Notes under the pieces: generated by a model
What the model saw: only the letters and a program-made list of their open reading frames with translations
What the model was told of the DNA's origin: nothing
The model's database searches: none
Assembly (NCBI GenBank): GCA_012861695.1
Contig: JAAOOA010000086.1
Coordinates: 619,501 to 683,500 of the forward strand
Source: Trematomus loennbergii
Taxonomy: Eukaryota; Chordata; Actinopteri; Perciformes; Nototheniidae
Direction: 5' to 3'
DNA: 64,000 nucleotides
Part shown: in pieces, positions 57,661 to 64,000 of the stretch
Layout: each line of letters begins with the position of its first letter
Position numbering within the stretch: position 1 is the stretch's first letter
Translations under genes and position numbers: made by a program

Positions 57661-58646
57661 GACGTAGGAAAGATCCTCAGCTCGCTGATTGGATGTTTTA
57701 GCCGCAATGCACGTTGGGAGATGGTGTTTATGCGATGTGAAATCCGAAAACATTTAAAAAAATAATACTTTATTCCGAGTGTTCTTGCTTTTCTCTTTGA
57801 AAGTCATCACATAACGGCATTGTAATACACGGTTCGGCTGCATTAAATATTACACATCTGCCGTAGTTCTTTATTTATAGAGCCCTGATGAGAAGACTTC
57901 TGGACAAACAGGAAGAACTGCCGCCGAAACTGAATACGTGACGTGGATCATAAATATATCAACAATTAACAACATCTTACATTTCTTTTCACAAATACGT
58001 CTCCTTGCAGTATCAATACTAATTCGGCTGACTTTTATATTTGATCCAATTGGTAGATAGGTTATATTTACACCATAACGGTGCACAGCTGATAGAAAAG
58101 GACTTGTAGTTTTTAAAGATATTACTGATTTTCTTTGAATATAAGAATGTAAATACTGAGTTGAGAGAATAGTCAGGGGATTTGGGTGATGGGAGACACA
58201 TCTATGGAATCACAATTTCAATAGCTTACCATTAAATGACGGATATACCTTTCTGTCTGTGATGTTTTACAAATCAGATATTAATGTGTAGAAGTAAAAC
58301 ATGAGAAATAGTATAGCAATATCCTGTACAATTATGTAAAAACATGAATAAAACTACACATCTTCAGATGTTATACATACATAAGTGTCCTACACTAATA
58401 ATACAAAGTTATTATTAGTATGCTGTGTGTACCTTGTGTGCACCGCCTAGTGGTTAAAGCACGTTATTGAATTATTTTGTTGAATAATGTTATTTTTGTT
58501 GAATAATGTTATTTTTGTTGAATAATTAAGAGTACATACTTTCATAGGGTGAAAGTAGAAGGTCAATGATAGAAATATAGAATATAAAAAATCAAGAAGA
58601 TACTGTAAGTGATCTCTACAATAAAACAGTTTAGTGCCGGATATAT

Positions 58647-58755
58647 AAAGATTACGGCTGTCAAGTTAACGCGTATAATAAAAAAAAAATTAACGCCACT
58701 AATTATTTAAAATAAATGGCCCCACCCAAGAAATGGGTGTAGAACCGCCACTGCT
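58647..58755. mobile_element. Small hAT-like fragment
   Basis: Contains GGCTGTCAAGTTAACGCG at its left and, reversed, CAGTGGCGGTTCTACACCCA at its right. Both resemble different hAT ends, so it may be two abutting relics. Confidence 0.35.
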
Positions 58756-60389
58756 TGAACCCTGATAATGATTTAAATGAAAAAAAGTACAGTGGTTACT
58801 TCATTCACCTCCCACTGTAATGTAAATCCCATCTGAAGGGGCTTTCGAGGTCCATTTAAATCAATAAGGACTTGGAAGAAAATAACGAAACAGCAGGTAT
58901 TAAAGCCATCCGTTTTAAATCTTGGTAAATTGTTCCATATCCCTCACTTGTTTGTCTCTCAGCAGCCGTCTGCCCTGTCGATACATCCCACTGCTGCTTC
59001 TAAATAGTCTAAAGACTAATGTGCCGTGAAAATCTTTAGGTTGTCGATAAGTGTCTCAGCGGCGCTGCCATCAAGACGGATTCCTCTGCTCTTCCTGTGC
59101 TGCTGAGTGATAAGCATTCAATTAGGTTTTATTCTTTCCAGAAGGAAATATATAAATAGCAGCACACAGCAGGAAACTGAACCGGTCATTGTTCTCCTGT
59201 CTATCTTCGCAGCATTCCCTCACACATCCGTTATTTCAAGTCTCCGTCTCTGTCGTCATGCCTACCATGTGAACATGTGGAGGCATGTTGAGTTCATTTA
59301 ACTCTTAGTCTTAATGTCTAATTATGTACTCTGGTAACAATTAGTGTAGTTGAGTGCTATTGTAAACCCGGAAATGTTGAGTACCCCAAAGTTTTATGAT
59401 AAAAATATATAGTAGGGTCTCCAGCACATAGAAACTGCTGGATGCTCACTGACAATCTGCAGTGAGTGACCCGGAGAGAAAAGAGCTGCAGAGTTATAAA
59501 GGAAACAATCTGACCTTGTGACTGCAGGCCGGGAGCATCTGTCCCCGAAGTGATAATATTAACAACCCAAAGTGCTGAAAAACAGTTTCATCCAGCTAAG
59601 GCAGTTATGTGCAGGTCAGATAACAGTGAATTCCCACTGTCCAGCTCATGATTATCAGCCGGTTCATTGTTATTATACCGTTTTTTGGCCAGTAAATTTC
59701 CATAGCATTTACAAGTTAAATAAATATGCTGCTAATGGTGACATTGGTTTTGAAAATGTAGAAAAGTCTATTAAACCCCCTGTACAGCAGGTAGTGTCTC
59801 CCTGCATCCAGGAACTCCCAGATGTCTTAAATATAGCATTCTGGACTTTACAATTATGTCAAAATTGCCATAAAATGTTTAAAAAAAAAATCTGAACATG
59901 TGTGTGAAATGATGCTCTCTTGTGTTCATAGCATAACCTAAACTCAGTGTTACAAGACACAACATTAAACGTTTTTTCTGATGTCTACAGAATAAGCAGC
60001 TGAATGAAGCACTGATGAATAATGCAGCAGATAGAGTTGGCCTTGTCCAGACCGTTCTCTGAGTCTTGTCAAACTGATGTGGCTCCACCAGTTCTAAATA
60101 GAAGTTTCTACAGTATACATGCAAAGTCAAAAACGTAATTAGTTTTAGAGTGAAGGAAGTGCTGTGTTCTTGTACCACACATAAGTTGTAGTGTTGTGAT
60201 CAGGGGGAATCGTGCACGTACAGACCAGTGTCCCGGCTCCTGAATTGGTTTTGGATTCTAATACACATATGGAAATATTGTTTTTTTGTATAAATGTTTT
60301 ATAAAGACAGAGCGGAGCTAGAATTCAGAATAATCACACTCCTGCCACATGTCAGACCTAAGGATCCCATCAGTTTTCCTATAGGGCAA
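58756..60389. other. No recognised gene
   Basis: A+T-rich DNA with a poly-A run (59880-59890). Open frames of about 100 codons lack signatures. Confidence 0.45.
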
Positions 60390-61812
60390 AACCAGGTCCA
60401 GAGAAGAGATATATCTCCTCCAATCCGCAGTCCTCTCTGCCTCTACCCTTGCTATTGATGTCAGCTCTGCTTCTAACACCATCCAATTCCACTGGATGAT
60501 CAAGAAACGTTCCTGTAGGTTCACAATTTCCTCAGCACCAGATCACAGGCTGTAGGAAAAACATCATCAACCATCATTCAGCACCAACACGGAGCCCCTC
60601 AGGGCGCTGTCCTCAGCCCCCCCCCCCCCCCTTAACACACTATACACTAACAACTGTACCAGCTCTACATACTTCAAACACTCAGAGGACAAATCTCTGA
60701 CACAAATCAGAACTCCATTTCTCACTTCACACAATGATGCACCAACAACCACCTGCGACTGAACCTGGAAGCAAGGGATTATGCAGGGAGGCAGTCATTA
60801 ATGAGGAACTGCTTAACCGCGGCGACGGCCCCGTAACTTAAAATGACGGCAGCACTGATCAAGTTACTGTAACTGTCCAAGGCTGTTCACACTTTATTAG
60901 TCTTTTAACACAGCCAGAGCCTATACAGTGTTCCTGTAAGTGTTTACTTCCTGTCTGTCTTCTTCTGCTGTTCCCGTTAGTGTTTACTTCCTGTCTGTTT
61001 TCTTCTGCTGTTCCCTTTAGTGTTTACTTCCTGTCTGTCTTATTATGTAGAGTTCTTTGAAGTCCAGCGCTCTGTCTTTCTACCTCTTCCCCCCTCTTGT
61101 TCTCTTTTTCTTTTCTTTACTGGGGACAGTTTAGCCATCACGAATCAAAAGTAAAAAATGAACAACCTCTGGAATGTCTAAATTGACCAATCAGAATCAG
61201 TAATCAACAAAGCAGCAAAATGAGAATATTACTTCCCCACACAGGACCAGTTCCCACCTCCATCCAAGACAGTTGAACAAGTGAACAGCTTCAAATATCT
61301 GGGACCCACCCTAGATGATTAAACTCAGTTTTAAACCCTTCACCCAGATCCAAAAAGGATCCCAGCAAAGACTTCGTGCCACCCGTACACTCAGAGTGCT
61401 GTCTGTTACACACCCCCCCCCCCCCCCTCCAAGCCATACATTGCCCTCTACACACACACTGCCTCCACACACCCAGTCTTTCAGATATGAACATCACACG
61501 CCAAATATCAAATGACACCAAACAACCAATTAACCGACACCTCACATTACTCCCTTCTGGTCGGAGATACACAACACCTGAATAGAAAAGAGCTGTCTTC
61601 AGCACCATCTGCAGTAGCGACCCTGAAATATCTGCTGAGTTGACTCAATATGGAAGCATACATGAAGTTTCCCTACCGTCTATATCTGTATTTTGCTGTA
61701 TGTTCAGTTGCTTTGTGTTGCTGTTTGTGCTGTGTGTTGCTGTGTATATCCATATGTGTGTCTGTTGTGTACCAGCTGTGAAAACAAATATCCCCATGGG
61801 ACATTAAATCTA
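60390..61812 (+). pseudogene. Degenerate LINE reverse transcriptase
   Basis: Scattered plus-strand phrases in the order of a LINE RT: IDVSSASNTIQFH (about 60453-60491), GAPQGAVLSP (60590-60619), TLYTNNCTSS (about 60639), VNSFKYLGPTLDD (about 61280-61318), LLPSGRRY (about 61551-61574), and a 3' end with CCCCATGGGACATTAAATCT (61793). The catalytic YADD block is missing, frames shift repeatedly, and about 60785-61200 is foreign DNA. This RT differs from the L2/CR1-like LINE at 48132-50508. Clade not assigned. Confidence 0.65.
60929..61043 (+). repeat. 40-bp tandem repeat, three copies
   Basis: Units start at 60931, 60971 and 61011 and share GTGTTTACTTCCTGTCTGT. Confidence 0.85.
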
Positions 61813-62670
61813 AATCTTCTGAAGCAGTCCAGCGTTCTGTGCTGGAATCAAACCTCCCTCTTTCTTCTGGCCTCCTGCTGTTTTTGGAGGCAGAGATGTG
61901 TCGCTTGGCAGCAGCTAAATGAGGGGATTACCATGACATTATAGTGCTTTTAGTTGGCAACACTAGGCTTCATGATGTGGCGGCTGCAAAACAAAATCTC
62001 CTTATCCCCTGGAGGGAGAGAAAGCTAATATCCTATATTTAGGTGAGCATTAAAGGCCATTACCAGAAAGACAAAGTGCCTTATCCGCAGCGCTCCTCTT
62101 TGTTCGCTAGAAGACGTTTATTCTCTTTTATTTCATCTGACACAAAGTGAGAGAGATATCATCCTTCACATCAGAAAAGCTTGAAGCCAGCTTTGACGGT
62201 TGTCTGAATGGGATGAGCGATAAGCAGTTCAAGCATTCAGCAGGAAAGTCATATTTACAGCATAACCTTTAATACTGTGCCGCTGTGGTGGTGGAGCTGC
62301 AGACGCAGGGCAGGGAGAGTTTGGCCTTTTGAAGATTAAAACGCGTGTTTGCTTTCCTTTGTGTTTTCAGATGTATGTGTGTTGACTGCGGCGGCTTCGG
62401 TTCAGTTTAAAATGCTGGAAATATTTGTGTCCTGCTGAGCTTTAATCTGTAAAGCTGTTCTTCAGGGATTTCTGTTGACTGTCATAACAATGAGAGCCAC
62501 AGCGGAGTGTGATGTTTATGTAGAGCGGAGTAAAGTCTGCGGGGGTCTGGTTAGAGGACCCAACCACACTGATGTTCCAGGATTACTTTAACCCTTTCAT
62601 GTATTGGTAGGTTCCATACTGCTACTTTCATCCATACATTCAAACCCTTTAACTCCATTAGCTCCATGAA
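61813..62670. other. No recognised feature
   Basis: Mixed DNA with no terminal repeats or coding signature. Confidence 0.45.
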
Positions 62671-64000
62671 CAACCCAGTCTCACTTCATTTCGTGTTATA
62701 GTCACGACATTTAATCTATTGATTCGTGTTCACCAACACGATTTTCACCTTTTTTTCATGTCACACAGAACGATTTTAAAAGCAATGTATTTCTATTGGT
62801 AGTATGTTTCATGCCTGCAACACGTCTTTTTGTCCGGTCGGGTCTTGGAAGACCGGAAGCTGTGTGGTTCATAAAAACATGTTCCTACTCAATCAAGCCA
62901 CGATTATTGTTCGTATAATGTCACTTTTTTTGCCATCAGTGAGGAAAATAAATGTGGCTCAGAGCCTCAGAATACTGAAATCTGTATTTTTTAAATCTTT
63001 TTTTCCTTCTAATTTGTTATTCTTTTCTAAATAACACACAATTATCCTTGTTTTTATTTAGTTGTTTAATTCCATAATCTCTGGCTTTTTTAGCGTCCGT
63101 CAGGAACTGAATTTCAAAATAAAATAACCGGAAACAGATACACAGCCACTGAACTGATTACCCAAGATCCTCAGCTATGGTTTAAGCTCGGTGATTGGAT
63201 TGTTTAGCCGCAATGCACGTTGGGATATGGTGTTTATGCGATATGAAATCCGAAAAACATTTAAAAAAAAATAATACTTTATTCCGAGTGTTCTTGCTTT
63301 TCTCTTTGAAAGTCATCACATAACGGCATTGTAATACACGGTTCGGCTGCATTAAATATTACATCTGCCGTAGTTCTTATTTATAGAGCCCTGATGAGAA
63401 GACTTCTGGACAAACAGGAAGAACTGCCGCCGAAACTGAAACGTGACGTGGATCATAAATATATCAGCAATTAAACAACATCTTCATTTCTTTTCACACA
63501 ATACGTCTCCTTGCAGTATCAATACTAATTCGGCTGACTTTTATATTTGATCCAATTGGTAGATAGGTTATATTTACACCATAACGGTGCACAGCTGATA
63601 GAAAAGGACTTGTAGTTTTTAAAGATATTACTGATTTTCTTTGAATATAAGAATGTAAATACTGAGTTGAGAGAATAGTCAGGGGATTTGGGTGATGGGA
63701 GACACATCTATGGATCACAATTTCAATAGCTTACCATTAAATGACGGATATACCTTTCTGTCTGTGATGTTTTACAAATCAGATATTAATGTGTAGAAGT
63801 AAAACATGAGAAATAATATAGCAATATCCTGTACAATTATGTAATAAAACTACACATCTTCAGATGTTATACATACATAAGTGTCCTACACTAATAATAC
63901 AAAGTTATTATTAGTATGCTGTGTGTACCTTGTGTGCACCGCCTAGTGGTTAAAGCACGTTATTGAATTATTGTTTTAATGTGTTTATTTGATGAAAAAA
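62671..64000 (+). mobile_element. Chimeric member of the CAACCC family (runs off window)
   Basis: 62671-63021 follows the left half of the 7-bp-TSD palindromic MITE (CAACCCAGTCTCACTTCATT to TTTTCCTTCTAATTTGTTAT). From about 63110 (ACCGGAAACAGA, GATTGGATTGTTTAGCCGCA) it follows the interior of the THAP-associated copy 57640-58500 to the window edge. The THAP start is absent. The right end lies outside the window. Confidence 0.65.

Larger units (their letters stand above)
56743..58645 (+). mobile_element. THAP-associated family, copy 3
   Basis: Starts CAACCCTGTCTCCTAAAAAT, aligned with 25082. Order: ACGT-rich end with one 73-bp unit, THAP start (57050), segment 57235-57660 absent from copy X, then an interior (57668-58645) that matches 63190-64000 closely over about 800 bp. 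The right end is cut by another repeat at 58647. No matching right terminus or TSD is seen. Confidence 0.7.

Overview
The window looks like accessory nuclear DNA of a ray-finned (teleost) fish. It is A+T-rich with long TG microsatellites, many nested DNA transposons, DIRS-type and L2/CR1-type retroelements, and no bacterial-style gene packing. I recognise no intact cellular protein-coding gene, tRNA, rRNA or CRISPR array. Every open frame with recognisable homology is a piece of a mobile element, and most of the remaining long frames are translations of simple or tandem repeats. The features were worked out by eye from terminal inverted repeats (TIRs), target-site duplications (TSDs), internal alignment of copies, and short protein signatures. 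No database search was run.

Layout. 1-1208: unremarkable. 1209-6390: a decayed DIRS-like element on the minus strand, split by a TTAA-flanked element (1620-5199). That element is split by a hAT-like element (2683-5146), which contains a 1.07-kb minisatellite. 6391-10416: hAT remains with a BED-finger remnant, interrupted by a second hAT (6759-9620). This holds a TA-flanked element (8041-9518), which holds a TTA-flanked element (8563-9310). 10.5-16.3 kb: hAT ends, a foldback element (13353-14560) and a 1.58-kb near-palindromic element (14604-16184). 16.3-20.5 kb: mostly unrecognised DNA with two TG tracts. 20.5-23.2 kb: hAT elements with clean 8-bp TSDs. 25.1-28.1 kb: inverted pair of copies of a family carrying a THAP-type finger start. 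28.5-29.4 kb: DIRS gag-like fragment interrupted by a palindromic element with a 7-bp TSD; a sister copy sits at 31084-31604. 32.5-34 kb: Ty3/gypsy RNase H piece, and a hAT C-terminal domain split by a tRNA-derived SINE. 35.9-44.1 kb: a cluster of TTAA-flanked elements, one carrying a nested hAT. 46.4-51.3 kb: small MITEs, then a half palindromic element split by an L2/CR1-like LINE that is itself split by a 433-bp insertion. 53.8-55.3 kb: internally deleted ZBED-type hAT. 56.7-58.6 and 62.7-64.0 kb: further copies of the THAP-associated family. 60.4-61.8 kb: degraded LINE reverse transcriptase.

The point most worth following is the family with CAACCC(A/T)GTCTC ends. It includes short palindromic copies with exact 7-bp TSDs and longer copies that begin a THAP-type zinc finger. 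One copy carries a 426-bp segment that resembles a promoter plus first exon and intron. A second theme is a roughly 340-bp core shared by two transposon families that have unrelated ends.
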